Positions 7,319 to 16,177 of a stretch of 33,990 nucleotides of DNA are shown one piece after another (the stretch's first letter is position 1; every line of letters begins with the position of its first letter). The position numbers were made by a program, and so were the translations under genes. The stretch lies in NCBI GenBank assembly GCA_903836465.1, contig CAILRB010000050.1, positions 1 to 33,990 on the forward strand, in the 5' to 3' direction. Source of the DNA: an uncultured Chlorobiaceae bacterium. Lineage in GTDB: Bacteria > Bacteroidota > Chlorobiia > Chlorobiales > Chlorobiaceae. Under the pieces are notes generated by a model, which worked only from the letters and a program-made list of their open reading frames with translations, had not been told where the DNA came from and ran no database searches.

Positions 7319-8119
7319 TTATTTCATGAGTTCTCTGGAACGGGCCGCAGCGGCGGCAACGGTTTCTACAAGAATCTGCCTGATATTATGTTCATCCATG
7401 ACCTTCAGTCCGGCTTCTGTTGTTCCGCCCGGCGTCGTGACCTCCCGTTTGAGTTCATCAGGATTTTTTGTGCCGGACAGCACCATTTTTGCCGCCCCGA
7501 TCATGGTTTGAGCTGCAAGAAGCAGCGCTTCATCATAAGAGAGGCCACTCAGCCTTCCCCCTTCGGCCAGCGAGTCAAGGATAGAGAACATATAGGCTGG
7601 TCCGCTGCCGGAGAGCGCCGTTGCAGCATCCATCTGCGATTCATCCAGAATGAGCACTTTACCTATTGAACTGAAGAGCTCACTGGCAAGGGCGAGATCC
7701 GTATCCGTCGCCATTTTGCCACGGCAGAGAGCGGTCATGCCTTCGCCAACGAAAGCGGGAGTATTGGGCATAACTCTGATGACCTTCAGCTCTTCCTTTG
7801 CATTTTTTCTGATAAACTCCGACGAGATACCCGCAGCAACGCTGATCATAAGGTGATCGGCATTGAGTGATGGTTTCAGTTTGTCGAGCACCTCTGCAAT
7901 CTGGTAGGGTTTGACGGCAAGGATGATGACTTGCGCTTTCCGTGCGACCTCTTCAATCGACTGGCAGGGCTGCACGGGGTAATCGGCGGAAATGGCAGAG
8001 AGTGCAGCAGGCTCCTTGTCAAAACCTGAAATCAGAGTGTTCTCTCTCTGGCTGAGGCCTCCAATAAGAGCCCGGGCAATTCTTCCTGTTCCGACAAAGC
8101 CAATATGGAGAGGGGTCAT
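7319..8119 (-). CDS. proC: Pyrroline-5-carboxylate reductase
   Basis: Last step of proline synthesis, reducing 1-pyrroline-5-carboxylate with NAD(P)H. The N-terminal Rossmann fold starts IGFVGTGRIARALIGGL, with MPNTPAFVGEGMTAL at the domain junction. The P5CR signature occupies the C-terminal dimerisation domain (ALSGSGPAYMF, then GLSYDEALLLAAQT and TTPGGTTEAGL). Length 266 aa is standard. It lies between the cytochrome gene, whose own terminator precedes it, and the BatD-like gene five bases downstream. Confidence 0.95.
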   Translation of the reverse strand: MTPLHIGFVGTGRIARALIGGLSQRENTLISGFDKEPAALSAISADYPVQPCQSIEEVARKAQVIILAVKPYQIAEVLDKLKPSLNADHLMISVAAGISSEFIRKNAKEELKVIRVMPNTPAFVGEGMTALCRGKMATDTDLALASELFSSIGKVLILDESQMDAATALSGSGPAYMFSILDSLAEGGRLSGLSYDEALLLAAQTMIGAAKMVLSGTKNPDELKREVTTPGGTTEAGLKVMDEHNIRQILVETVAAAAARSRELMK

Positions 8120-8202
8120 GATACAAAGAATTTTTGTGTATGAGACAGGTGCATGTTCTATGGCGGGAAGGTAACTGCAATCAGTTCTGCTGTGGAGCCG
8201 AT

Positions 8203-8235
8203 ATAAAGAAGGGGAGCTGTTGTACTACAGCTCCC
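8203..8235 (-). terminator. Rho-independent terminator after the cytochrome c gene
   Basis: GGGAGCTGT (8212-8220) and ACAGCTCCC (8227-8235) form a perfect 9-bp stem with a 6-base loop. Read on the minus strand, it lies 15 bases beyond the cytochrome stop and is followed by a T-rich stretch (CTTCTTTATA). Confidence 0.65.
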
Positions 8236-8250
8236 GCTCGCAATGATATT

Positions 8251-8685
8251 TTATTTCGATTTATCTGCCATGAAGGCGACAGCGTTTGTCACCTGTTCAT
8301 CAGTCAGAGCTGGATTGCCGCCTTTTGCCGGCATCATGCCCGCTTTACCCGTGAATCCCTGGAGTGAATTTTTCGTCATAACATCCAGACCTTTTGCTAT
8401 ACGAGCACTCCATGCAGCTTTGTCGCCCGGTTTTGGGGCACCCATCATGCCCGCCTCGTGACATCCCGCACAACTGGCGTCATACACAGTTTTGCCTGCA
8501 GCCAGTTTAGGGTCTGCCGGAGCTTCAGTTGCGGCAGGTGCAGCGGCAGGTGCAGCAGCTTCTGGCGCAGGTGCGGCCGCTTCTTTCTTTTCATCAGGAA
8601 ATTTGAGAGAGGCAGGTGGCTTCTCAAGGCCACAGGCGCCAAGGCAAAGAAGGCCTGCTGTCAAAAAAGGCAGAAAGGGTTTCAT
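8251..8685 (-). CDS. Lipoprotein-anchored monohaem cytochrome c, similar to Chlorobium c-555
   Basis: A 144-residue electron carrier. Residues 1-18 form a lipoprotein signal with lipobox LGAC (acylated Cys18), residues 28-60 are an Ala/Pro/Glu tether, and 61-144 are a class I cytochrome c with haem site C72-AG-C75-H76 and Met ligand in GMMPAKGG (about 117). The domain closely resembles soluble cytochrome c-555 of green sulfur bacteria (YDASC, GMMGAPK, GDKAAW, AFMADKSK). The tether should hold it to the membrane surface, where it could donate to the reaction centre or accept from sulfur or thiosulfate oxidation. Start ATG 8685 fits the signal peptide; ATG 8691 is equally possible. No clear ribosome site is seen, and the gene appears monocistronic. 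Confidence 0.85.
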   Translation of the reverse strand: MKPFLPFLTAGLLCLGACGLEKPPASLKFPDEKKEAAAPAPEAAAPAAAPAATEAPADPKLAAGKTVYDASCAGCHEAGMMGAPKPGDKAAWSARIAKGLDVMTKNSLQGFTGKAGMMPAKGGNPALTDEQVTNAVAFMADKSK

Positions 8686-8785
8686 AGTCATGTTCAGGAA
8701 AGGTTTAGGTTGTTGTGCCGGGTATGGTCTCAAAAACTTTGATAGACAGTTTAAAAATTATTCGGCGTATGGCAAAATGGTTTTT

Positions 8786-10201
8786 TCAGAAGTTATTTTC
8801 ACGTTGATGCTGCAGATCCCGACGGGAGAGCCCGTAAAGATGGGTGTAGAAGAGATTGAAGAGCATGACAGCACTTTTCGCCCTGGGTGCCGACAGGCCT
8901 CTTGTGACGGAGTTTTTTATAGTAAACACTTTGCGAGTAAGGGTGGAGTAGCTTTCGATAAAAGCGTCGAGTGAAATATTTTTTGGCAGATAAAGCATCT
9001 CCTGGCCGAAGGAGTAACGATATGCGGTAATGTCGAGAGGGTCAAAGAGCAGTCGTCCCTCCTCCCTGAGCCGCTCAAAAACCTGTGTGCCGGGCGTCGG
9101 TCGCAGAATGTTGATGCCCGGCACGTCAAGCTTTGTTTCATGGATAAAATCAAGAATTGCTGCCGGAGTATCAACGGTGTCGCCGTCGAGGCCGTAAATG
9201 AAGCTTCCATAAAGGCTTATTCCTGCGTCTCTGATGGTTGTAATGGCCCTGACCAGCTCTCCAGCCCTGTTCTGATTTTTTTTGTGGGCGCTTCGGCTTT
9301 TTGCCTCAATGCTCTCTATACCAACAAGGAGCGCCTGGCATCCGGAATTGGCGAAGGTTTTAAGCAACTCATGCTGCTGGCCGAGGGTTGTGGTCGCCTG
9401 CCCGAACCAGCGAATCTTCAATGGAGTGAGTTTTCGAAAGAGTTCAAGCGCATAAACGGGGTCGGCATTGATGGAGTCATCAACAAAAAAGAATATTCGG
9501 CGGTCATCCTGCTGAAACCGTGCAACTTCACTGACGACATCGGCGATTGCTCGTCTACGCAGCGTATGGCCGTTGAGGAGATGGACATTGCAGAAGTCGC
9601 AACTATACTGGCAGCCCCGTCCAGTCTGGATCAGGTTAGTGGTAAAGTATCGTCTTTTGATGAGCGATGTTTTACTGACAGGCCTTGAGCGTCCGAGATC
9701 GGGAAAGTTGTCGGAGCGATAGAGAGGTTTAAGTATCCCTGCTGCAAGGTCGGTGAGCACCTCTTTCCAGAGGTCGTCAGCCTCTCCTGGTACAAGCACA
9801 TCGGCATGAGGGCGGCATGATTCAGGAAAAAGCGTTACATGGGCGCCTCCAAGAGCGACAGGGATTGCTGCGGAACGCAGTTTGTCGGCGAGAGCAAACG
9901 CATTTTTTGCCATTCCGGTCTGGACGCTGATACCGACCAGATCCCATTTTTCGTTCCATGGAAACTCTTCAAACCGCATGTCGCAAATCGACTGCCGAAC
10001 TCCTGGTACCTCAACAGAGCTGAGGATCATGAGCGAGAGTGGTGGAATGGCGAACTGGCTTTGTTTGATGATTGTTCTGAGCGAACGGTTGAAAAAACCC
10101 AAGAGAGGGTTTATCTCTTTTTCGCTATAGAGTGAACGGGCGCCATCAACACCGCTTTCTGAGGGAAGAAAAACCAGCAGGACTTTTTTTGTCGGGGGCA
10201 T
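8786..10201 (-). CDS. B12-binding-domain radical SAM protein, function unknown
   Basis: 471 residues. An N-terminal cobalamin-binding-like Rossmann region (about 50-165: WDLVGISVQTGMAKN, VALGGAHVTLFPE, VLVPGEADDLW) is followed by a radical SAM core with the cluster motif C197-xxx-C201-xx-C204 (GCQYSCDFC), then FFVDDSINADP and LLVGIESIE. The cobalamin region lacks the classic DxHxxG, as in the BchE/HpnP/BchQ class. Last gene of the yajC operon, six bases after the TPR gene. Family members perform methylations or ring rearrangements, several in tetrapyrrole or hopanoid synthesis. The substrate cannot be read from sequence. Confidence 0.85.
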   Translation of the reverse strand: MPPTKKVLLVFLPSESGVDGARSLYSEKEINPLLGFFNRSLRTIIKQSQFAIPPLSLMILSSVEVPGVRQSICDMRFEEFPWNEKWDLVGISVQTGMAKNAFALADKLRSAAIPVALGGAHVTLFPESCRPHADVLVPGEADDLWKEVLTDLAAGILKPLYRSDNFPDLGRSRPVSKTSLIKRRYFTTNLIQTGRGCQYSCDFCNVHLLNGHTLRRRAIADVVSEVARFQQDDRRIFFFVDDSINADPVYALELFRKLTPLKIRWFGQATTTLGQQHELLKTFANSGCQALLVGIESIEAKSRSAHKKNQNRAGELVRAITTIRDAGISLYGSFIYGLDGDTVDTPAAILDFIHETKLDVPGINILRPTPGTQVFERLREEGRLLFDPLDITAYRYSFGQEMLYLPKNISLDAFIESYSTLTRKVFTIKNSVTRGLSAPRAKSAVMLFNLFYTHLYGLSRRDLQHQRENNF

Positions 10202-10207
10202 TTCGCT

Positions 10208-10876
10208 TTACCAGTCCTGGTTGTTTTTGCTTCTTGGTGACGATGATTTTCCTGTTCCTGAAAGCCTTCGCATCAGTGAAGATTCATCATGTTGAGCATT
10301 CTCCAGCAGGCGATCTGCAATACCCTTTCCAATGCCGGATGTTGGTTGATGAGAGCTTTTTTTATCGGTTGTTGATGACGATGATTGTTCCGGTTTCTCG
10401 AGTTCATCCAGATACCGAAGGACAATTTCATAATTGATTTTTGCATCGCCATCGCCCGGTTCGGCTAACAGTACACGTTTAAAGCAATTGAGTGATTGGT
10501 GGAACAGCGCGTTTTTTTGTGCTTTTTCGCTGCTTCCGATGGCTCTCATGGCAAGGGTATTGCCTTCATTAAATATTGACTTCAGTCGGTTCTCCCGGTG
10601 TTCATTGCCAGGTTTGGTGTTGCTGGCAAAGAGAGTACCCGCTTCAGGATACTTCCCCTGCATGTAGAGAGCACAGGCAAGATTGAAACTCGCTGCCGAT
10701 CTCTCTTGAGGTGCAGGAGCAAGGGAGACAAGCTGCCGAAAAACGGTTTCAGCTTCTCTGTATGCGTGTCGTTCGTAGAGTGCATCAGCTTTCAGTTGCA
10801 AACGATACTCCCTGAGCATCTCCTGCATTGAAGATGCGAGTGCAACAACAAGCAGGAGAGTGTGCAGGAATATCAT
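10208..10876 (-). CDS. TPR-repeat membrane protein, BatC/BatE-like
   Basis: 222 residues: an N-terminal hydrophobic segment or signal at 3-15, two to three tetratricopeptide-like helices pairs (about 30-85 and 100-158, including AASFNLACALYMQGKYPEA and AKINYEIVLRYLDELE), then a Ser-rich, polar tail. Proteins of this layout are the TPR members of Bat operons, where the second repeat carries a similar INYELALR motif. Here it is inside the yajC-carA operon, not beside the MoxR/DUF58 genes. It probably acts as a scaffold at the membrane. The Bat assignment is supported by the presence of BatD-like and MoxR/DUF58 genes in the same window. Confidence 0.7.
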   Translation of the reverse strand: MIFLHTLLLVVALASSMQEMLREYRLQLKADALYERHAYREAETVFRQLVSLAPAPQERSAASFNLACALYMQGKYPEAGTLFASNTKPGNEHRENRLKSIFNEGNTLAMRAIGSSEKAQKNALFHQSLNCFKRVLLAEPGDGDAKINYEIVLRYLDELEKPEQSSSSTTDKKSSHQPTSGIGKGIADRLLENAQHDESSLMRRLSGTGKSSSPRSKNNQDW

Positions 10877-10897
10877 AGTGAAAGCACTCCCGGGGCT

Positions 10898-12037
10898 TTA
10901 GTTGCCGAGGAATGCCTTCTGGACAGCGCTGACGCCTGCGCCGATTTCAAAAGGGAACTCAATCTCTTTCAGTGCCCGTTCAATGCCGCCAATGACGGTC
11001 AGCATGTCGAGTTCATCGTAAAAACCAAGATGGGAGATCCGGAAAATTTTATCCTTGTACTCATCCTGGCCTGCAGCGACCGTAATGCCATTGCTTTTTT
11101 TCAGTGCCTTGTTGAATGCAGACCATTTTACTCCTTCAGGAAGCCAGACAGGAGTAACGGCAAACGAGGGAGAGTTGCTGAACAGCTTCATGCCGAGAGC
11201 GTTGCATCCCTGTCGGCATGCACTTGCAAGACTTTCATGCCGTTTCCAGATATTTTCAATGCCTTCAGCCTTGATCATCTGCAATGCTTCATCAAGCCCT
11301 ATGACCAGTGAGACCGCAGGGGTAAAGGGTGTATCGTCGCCTGCATGGGCTTTCAGAGCTTTTTTCAGGCTCAGGTAGTACTGCGTCATGCCGGTTTGGC
11401 CTTTAATGATATCCTGTGCCCGTTCAGAAATGGCAACCAGCGCCAGCCCAGGAGGCATCATGAGACCTTTCTGGGAGCCGGTAATGCAGATATCAACACC
11501 CCAATCATCAAACAGAAATTCGTGAGCTCCGACAGCAGTAATGCCGTCAACGATAACCAGAGCTTCTGACTGTTCGCGAATCAGTGCGCTGAGAGCCTGA
11601 ATATCGGCAGCCGTACCGGTTGATGTTTCCGAGTGAGTCAGACAAACACCTTTGGCATCAGGGTGCTCCTTGAGCAGTTCAGCAAGTCGCTCAGGCTGAA
11701 TGGCTGAACCCCAGGCCACTTTTTCCTCAATACAGTTGCCAGTGAAGACGCGTACCAGCTCGCCCCAGCGTTCGCCAAACTTGCCTGCGTTGACGGTGAT
11801 GACCTTGTCGCCCTGTTTGAAGAGGCTTGAAATAGTGGCTTCCATGCCGCCGGTTCCAGAGCAACTGAGCACAACAACCGGCTGGGTTGTTCTGAACAGA
11901 TATTTGAGATCTTCGTGAACCCTGGTCAATATCTCCATGAACTCAGGGTTCCTGTGATGGATAATTGGAGCCGCCATGCGAAGCATGACATTTTCGGGCA
12001 CCGGGGTTGGTCCCGGAGTAAATAATCTTTTTTTCAT
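10898..12037 (-). CDS. Class V aminotransferase (alanine-glyoxylate / serine-pyruvate type)
   Basis: PLP enzyme of 379 aa starting [15 protein letters not shown], a hallmark of the AGT/SPT subgroup. Other markers are [10 protein letters not shown] (59-67) for phosphate binding, VDGITAVG with the ring-stacking Asp at 164, and the Schiff-base lysine K190 in [11 protein letters not shown]. Such enzymes interconvert glyoxylate/glycine or hydroxypyruvate/serine with alanine; the exact substrate here is unresolved, and the 'soluble hydrogenase small subunit' label sometimes given to this family is a historical misnomer. Its ATG overlaps the carA stop by four bases (ATGA), indicating translational coupling. 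Confidence 0.88.
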   Translation of the reverse strand: MKKRLFTPGPTPVPENVMLRMAAPIIHHRNPEFMEILTRVHEDLKYLFRTTQPVVVLSCSGTGGMEATISSLFKQGDKVITVNAGKFGERWGELVRVFTGNCIEEKVAWGSAIQPERLAELLKEHPDAKGVCLTHSETSTGTAADIQALSALIREQSEALVIVDGITAVGAHEFLFDDWGVDICITGSQKGLMMPPGLALVAISERAQDIIKGQTGMTQYYLSLKKALKAHAGDDTPFTPAVSLVIGLDEALQMIKAEGIENIWKRHESLASACRQGCNALGMKLFSNSPSFAVTPVWLPEGVKWSAFNKALKKSNGITVAAGQDEYKDKIFRISHLGFYDELDMLTVIGGIERALKEIEFPFEIGAGVSAVQKAFLGN

Positions 12038-13158
12038 CTCTTCAATATAATGGGTTGAGTTAAATCCATAAGCGAGGTGAACTCTTCAAAAAGATAGTTC
12101 GAATCATGTGGTCCCGGTGCGGCTTCGGGATGGTACTGTACCGAAAAGCAGGGAAGCTTTTTGTGCTTTATCCCTTCAACGGTATTGTCGTAAAGATTGA
12201 GATGGGTCATTTCAAGATCTTCAGGCAGTGACTCCATGGTCACCGCAAAGCCGTGATTCTGTGATGTTATCTCTATCTGACTGCTTTTTAAATTCTTAAC
12301 CGGGTGATTGCCGCCGTGGTGGCCGAATTTCAGTTTGTAGGTTTCTGCACCGAAAGCCAGCGAAAGCAACTGGTGACCGAGGCAGATACCGAAGATCGGC
12401 AACGGCCTTGTGCTCCGGTTATAATCGACAAGTTTTTTGATTGTCTCAATAGCGTAACCTACCGCTGCGGGATCGCCAGGACCATTCGAGAGAAAAACCC
12501 CGTCCGGGTCAAGTGCGATGACCTCTTCTGCAGATGTCCCTGCCTGTAACACCGTCACCTTGCATCCTGCCTGGTGCAGCATCCGAAGGATATTGGTTTT
12601 AATGCCGAAATCAATTGCGGCGACATGGTAACGGGCATCCTCTCGTTCAAGAGTATAATTTTCAGCGACGGTAACGGTTTTGACCAGATCGCGGCCCGAC
12701 ATTTCAGGGCTATGAAGTGCTTTCTCTCTCAGCTTTTCATCGCTTTCATCAAGCACCGAAATAATTCCCCGCATGGCTCCTTTTTCACGGATCTCGCGAA
12801 CAAGTCTGCGGGTATCAATACCGGCAAGCCCCATGACTCCGGAATCCCTGAGCAAAGAGTCAAGACTTTGCGATGCTTCGAAGTTACTGTGGACGCGCGA
12901 TACTTCGTGAACAATAAAGGCTGAGGCCCATATTTTTCCCGATTCGTTATCGGTTGGATTAATGCCGTAGTTTCCTATCAGCGGATAGGTCATCATCACC
13001 ATCTGACCGGCATAGGAAGGATCGGTCAGAATTTCCTGGTATCCGGTAAGCGATGTATTGAAGACCACCTCACCGGTTGCTTCTCCGATATGGCCGAATG
13101 CGGTACCTCTATAGACAGAGCCGTTTTCCAGTACCAGTTTTGCGCGTATTGGCTGCAT
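12034..13158 (-). CDS. carA: Carbamoyl-phosphate synthase small (glutaminase) subunit
   Basis: Supplies ammonia from glutamine to CarB for arginine and pyrimidine synthesis. The N-terminal CPSase small-chain domain ([27 protein letters not shown]) is followed by a class I glutamine amidotransferase domain with nucleophile C259 (FGICLGHQ) and the His-Glu pair H343/E345 ([10 protein letters not shown]). Length 374 aa is normal. carB is not in the window. It follows yajC by nine bases and overlaps the aminotransferase gene by four. Confidence 0.96.
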   Translation of the reverse strand: MQPIRAKLVLENGSVYRGTAFGHIGEATGEVVFNTSLTGYQEILTDPSYAGQMVMMTYPLIGNYGINPTDNESGKIWASAFIVHEVSRVHSNFEASQSLDSLLRDSGVMGLAGIDTRRLVREIREKGAMRGIISVLDESDEKLREKALHSPEMSGRDLVKTVTVAENYTLEREDARYHVAAIDFGIKTNILRMLHQAGCKVTVLQAGTSAEEVIALDPDGVFLSNGPGDPAAVGYAIETIKKLVDYNRSTRPLPIFGICLGHQLLSLAFGAETYKLKFGHHGGNHPVKNLKSSQIEITSQNHGFAVTMESLPEDLEMTHLNLYDNTVEGIKHKKLPCFSVQYHPEAAPGPHDSNYLFEEFTSLMDLTQPIILKR

Positions 13159-13167
13159 TATATCTTC

Positions 13168-13524
13168 TTACTCTTTGGTCGTGAGTTTATCGCCCGAATC
13201 CTGTTTGTCAATATTGGCAATGGCGGTGCGGTCAAACGTGATTTTTGTGGAATCACTGACCTGAACAAGAACAGTTTTCTTCTCTGTATCAATTCCTGCA
13301 ACAGTACCATGAACGCCGCCAATGGTGACAATTTTGTCGCCTCGTTTCAGGCTATCAAGCACCTTTTCCCTGTCTTTCTGCTTTTTCTGCTGAGGGCGAA
13401 TCATGAAGAAATAAAAGACAACAAAGATAAGGACTAACGGGACAATCTGAATCAATGGGTTTGGTGCCGCCTGACCTGCGACGGGAGGTGCGAAAAGAAG
13501 TAGTGACAGTAAAGTATTGTGCAT
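13168..13524 (-). CDS. yajC: Preprotein translocase accessory subunit YajC
   Basis: 118 residues with one N-terminal membrane span (about 24-44: [19 protein letters not shown]) followed directly by the family motif [14 protein letters not shown] and the beta domain [15 protein letters not shown]. YajC associates with SecDF at the Sec translocon. It is the first gene of a five-gene operon (yajC, carA, aminotransferase, TPR, radical SAM) with gaps of 9, -4, 21 and 6 bases. The upstream region has several inverted repeats that may carry its promoter or control. Confidence 0.95.
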   Translation of the reverse strand: MHNTLLSLLLFAPPVAGQAAPNPLIQIVPLVLIFVVFYFFMIRPQQKKQKDREKVLDSLKRGDKIVTIGGVHGTVAGIDTEKKTVLVQVSDSTKITFDRTAIANIDKQDSGDKLTTKE

Positions 13525-13578
13525 AACAGGGTCGTGATATTAAAAAAAATAACAGCTTTTTGGTGAGCATTACTGCAA

Positions 13579-13660
13579 TGTATGTATAGTCTTAGCTGTA
13601 CACATACAATAACTTGCATTCTTGTTGTTACAAAAGCGTTACAAGAGGTATACTATACCT
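13579..13660. repeat. Inverted repeats upstream of yajC
   Basis: Two symmetric elements lie in the 283-base gap between yajC and tsaD. TGTATGTATA (13579-13588) faces TACACATACA (13599-13608) with one mismatch and a 10-base loop, and AGGTATACTATACCT (13646-13660) is a perfect 15-base palindrome. They may be operator sites or a 5'-UTR hairpin of the yajC transcript. No regulator is known, and the rest of the gap shows nothing I can name. Confidence 0.35.
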
Positions 13661-13697
13661 TGCCCGTAAACATACAAAAAAGCTTGTTCATGGACAC

Positions 13698-13728
13698 AAA
13701 AAAAAGCAATGCACCACGAAGATGTGGC
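13698..13728 (-). terminator. Possible terminator after tsaD
   Basis: On the minus strand, CCAC-atcttc-GTGG with an extra GC pair (13711-13728) is followed after five bases by eight Ts (13705-13698). The stem is short, so this is a modest call. It lies about 80 bases after the tsaD stop. Confidence 0.4.
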
Positions 13729-13807
13729 TGAGTGAGTGAGTTTCAACCCTTGTCGTTCTTCTGCCCTCTTGCCAGAAGCATCCTGATTTCCCGGAGAACT
13801 CTTTCAA

Positions 13808-14860
13808 TCACGCCTTCTTTGCGCCAGCGGCAAAGCTTGCGTAAGGCGCCACATTGTAGCGGCGTTCAGCGTTCATGCCGCGCGAGAGTTTCAGCCCGGC
13901 AAGTGTGGCAATCATTGCGGCGTTGTCGGTTGAGTAGGTGACGGCGGGCAGATGCAGTGCAATGCCTTCTTTATTGCAGGCCTCTTGCATGGCTTTTCGC
14001 AGTCCTGAGTTGGCGCTGACTCCTCCGGCAATTGAGACCGCTTTGACGTTTCTGCTGCGTGCTGCCACAATGCTCTTTTCGACCAGCACGCCGACAATCG
14101 CGGCCTGAATTGAAGCGGCAATGTCTGCTTTATGGCGCTCTATGAACTCCGCGCTCTGTTTCTGCAGCCAGGTGAGTACAGAGGTTTTCAGGCCCGAAAA
14201 GCTGAAATCAAAATTTCCCTGCCAGCTTTTACTGCTCTGCGACCGGGAGGTGAGGGCGCGTGGGAAGAGGTGAAAGGTCGGGTCGCCTTTTTCTGCCAGT
14301 TTGTCAATGACCGGGCCGGCAGGATAGGGGAGACCGAGCATCTTGCCGGTTTTATCAAACGCCTCTCCTGCGGCGTCATCAAGCGTCCGGCCAATCACCG
14401 TATAGGAGAGATCAGGCGCCACAACTGAAAGCAGGGTATGGCCTCCCGAGACGGTCAGCGACACATAGGCAGCTTCAGGGGCACTGTGCCCGGAACCTTC
14501 ATTAATAAAAGGAGAAAAGATATGAGCTTCGATGTGGTTGACCGGCACAAAAGGGACTTCGAGAGCATAAGCCAAACCCTGGGCAAAACAAAGCCCCACC
14601 ATGACGGCGCCGATCAGGCCGGGGCCCGCAGTCGCTGCTATGACATCAAGTTCATTTTTTGTTATATTGGCTTTAGTTATGGCAGCATCAACAATTGAAA
14701 CGATAAGTCGTTCATGTTCTCTTGAAGCCAGTTCCGGCACAACGCCGCCAAAAGATGTGTGACAAAGCTGTGAACTGACGACGTTGGAGCAGACGTTTCC
14801 GTTACAAAGCACGGCTCCCGATGTTTCGTCACAACTGGTTTCTATGCCTAAAATATTCAT
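13808..14860 (-). CDS. tsaD: tRNA N6-threonylcarbamoyladenosine (t6A) synthase subunit TsaD
   Basis: ASKHA-fold enzyme that transfers threonylcarbamoyl to A37 of ANN-decoding tRNAs. [14 protein letters not shown] at the N-terminus, the metal-binding pair H109/H113 in [31 protein letters not shown] and the C-terminal STDNAAMIA are all present. Length 350 aa is normal. The frame continues upstream to 15106, but ATG 14860 begins exactly at the family start with AAGG about nine bases upstream, and the extension overlaps a divergent small gene, so it was discarded. Confidence 0.96.
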   Translation of the reverse strand: MNILGIETSCDETSGAVLCNGNVCSNVVSSQLCHTSFGGVVPELASREHERLIVSIVDAAITKANITKNELDVIAATAGPGLIGAVMVGLCFAQGLAYALEVPFVPVNHIEAHIFSPFINEGSGHSAPEAAYVSLTVSGGHTLLSVVAPDLSYTVIGRTLDDAAGEAFDKTGKMLGLPYPAGPVIDKLAEKGDPTFHLFPRALTSRSQSSKSWQGNFDFSFSGLKTSVLTWLQKQSAEFIERHKADIAASIQAAIVGVLVEKSIVAARSRNVKAVSIAGGVSANSGLRKAMQEACNKEGIALHLPAVTYSTDNAAMIATLAGLKLSRGMNAERRYNVAPYASFAAGAKKA

Positions 14861-14884
14861 GGTATACCTTATTTCATAAAATCT

Positions 14885-15109
14885 ATGGGCAAAACTAATA
14901 ATCCGGGCAATAAGAGCAAATCCCAGGTCAAAGTAAGCATTCTTCACCTGCTTTTGATTCTGGCCGGAGCGAATTGTATAATGTTGTTCGCCCCCAATGT
15001 CGGGATGCTCAACAGCTTTCTTTATATTCCTGATCTCTATACCTGGCCGGCGTCTATCGTCGGGATTGCGCTGCTGATTTTTGGTTTCAACGGTCTTTAC
15101 AAACAATAA
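14885..15109 (+). CDS. Small two-span membrane protein, hypothetical
   Basis: A 74-residue protein with a polar, basic N-terminus ([16 protein letters not shown]) and two hydrophobic segments (about 18-37 and 52-69: [17 protein letters not shown] and [15 protein letters not shown]). It begins 24 bases from the divergent tsaD start and ends 38 bases before the MoxR gene, on the same strand. Its composition is that of a real inner-membrane protein, but no family is recognised and the ribosome site is weak. It could be a membrane partner of the MoxR module or simply a neighbour. Confidence 0.6.
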   Translation: MGKTNNPGNKSKSQVKVSILHLLLILAGANCIMLFAPNVGMLNSFLYIPDLYTWPASIVGIALLIFGFNGLYKQ

Positions 15110-15147
15110 AGAAAATATCCAGGCAAAAAGTAGAAGAAGGATTTACT

Positions 15148-16146
15148 ATGCAGCTTGCCGTAGAACTGGAGGAACTGGGAACGCAGATCATTGAGGCATC
15201 CAGCTTCCTTGAACATGCAGAGAAAGAGCTTTCCCTTAGGATTATAGGCCAGCGCGATGTGATCAGGCGGGTCTTTATTGCGATGCTGGTCAACGGTCAT
15301 ATTTTGCTTGAAGGGGTGCCGGGTCTTGCCAAAACGCTGATTGTCAGCACCTTTGCTGCAGCAATGAACCTGAAGTTCCAGCGTATCCAGTTTACTCCCG
15401 ACATGCTTCCGGCGGATCTTGTCGGGACCATGATTTATAACCCAAAGGATCTGGAATTTTATCCCCGCAAGGGACCGGTTTTCGCCAACGTGATCCTTGC
15501 TGATGAAATCAACCGTTCGCCGGCCAAAGTGCAATCTGCGCTGCTTGAAGCTATGCAGGAACGGCAGGTTACCATCGGCAGTCAGACCTTTCCCCTGCAG
15601 GAACCATTTATTGTGCTTGCTACCCAGAATCCTATTGAGCATGAAGGCACTTATCTTCTTCCTGAAGCACAGGTTGACCGGTTTATGATGAAGGTTATTG
15701 TTGATTATCCCTCTTATGACGAAGAGCTTGAAATCATGCTTCGGTCGGCGACCAATGCCATCAAAGTACCGGTTAAACCAGTTGTGAAGCCTGAGGATAT
15801 TTTCCGGGCAAGAGCCTTGATCGACCGTATTTACGTTGATCCCAGAGTACAGCGCTACATCGTTGATCTTGTTGTGGCTACAAGAAAACCTGCACAGTTC
15901 GGTATGCCAGAACTCGAAACCATGATCGAATACGGCGCCTCTCCGAGAGCCTCGATATTTCTTCTTCTGGCTGCTAAAGCGCATGCATTCCTGCAGCATC
16001 GACCCTATATCACCCCGGAGGATGTCAAGGCAATTGTCTACGATACTCTTCGTCACCGCATAAGGCCCGGGTACGAAGCTGAAGCCGACAACATGAAACC
16101 TTCCGATATTATCAGGCTGATCCTGCAGCATGTGCAGGTGCCGTGA
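15148..16146 (+). CDS. MoxR-family AAA+ ATPase
   Basis: 332-residue AAA+ chaperone-like ATPase with Walker A GVPGLAKT (56-63), Walker B VILADE (115-120) followed by INRSPAKVQSALLEAMQERQVTIG, sensor 1 ATQNP (158-162) and LPEAQVDRFM for the arginine finger region. MoxR ATPases work with vWA-domain proteins in maturing or remodelling protein complexes. The next gene encodes a DUF58 protein with a vWA-like core, starting 31 bases downstream. AAGAAGG about eight bases before the ATG supports the start. Confidence 0.92.
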   Translation: MQLAVELEELGTQIIEASSFLEHAEKELSLRIIGQRDVIRRVFIAMLVNGHILLEGVPGLAKTLIVSTFAAAMNLKFQRIQFTPDMLPADLVGTMIYNPKDLEFYPRKGPVFANVILADEINRSPAKVQSALLEAMQERQVTIGSQTFPLQEPFIVLATQNPIEHEGTYLLPEAQVDRFMMKVIVDYPSYDEELEIMLRSATNAIKVPVKPVVKPEDIFRARALIDRIYVDPRVQRYIVDLVVATRKPAQFGMPELETMIEYGASPRASIFLLLAAKAHAFLQHRPYITPEDVKAIVYDTLRHRIRPGYEAEADNMKPSDIIRLILQHVQVP

Positions 16147-16177
16147 GGTTGGCGGGAAAAAGAGTGAGGAGAGAGCA

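Noticed and set aside
14861-15106. N-terminal extension of TsaD by 82 residues
   Set aside because: The family starts exactly at [14 protein letters not shown]; the extension overlaps a divergent small membrane-protein gene and has no homology pattern.
15097-16131. 344-residue minus-strand ORF opposite the MoxR gene
   Set aside because: It is a complete shadow of a well-conserved AAA+ gene; its translation shows no family motif and has the His/Lys/Phe-rich look of antisense frames.
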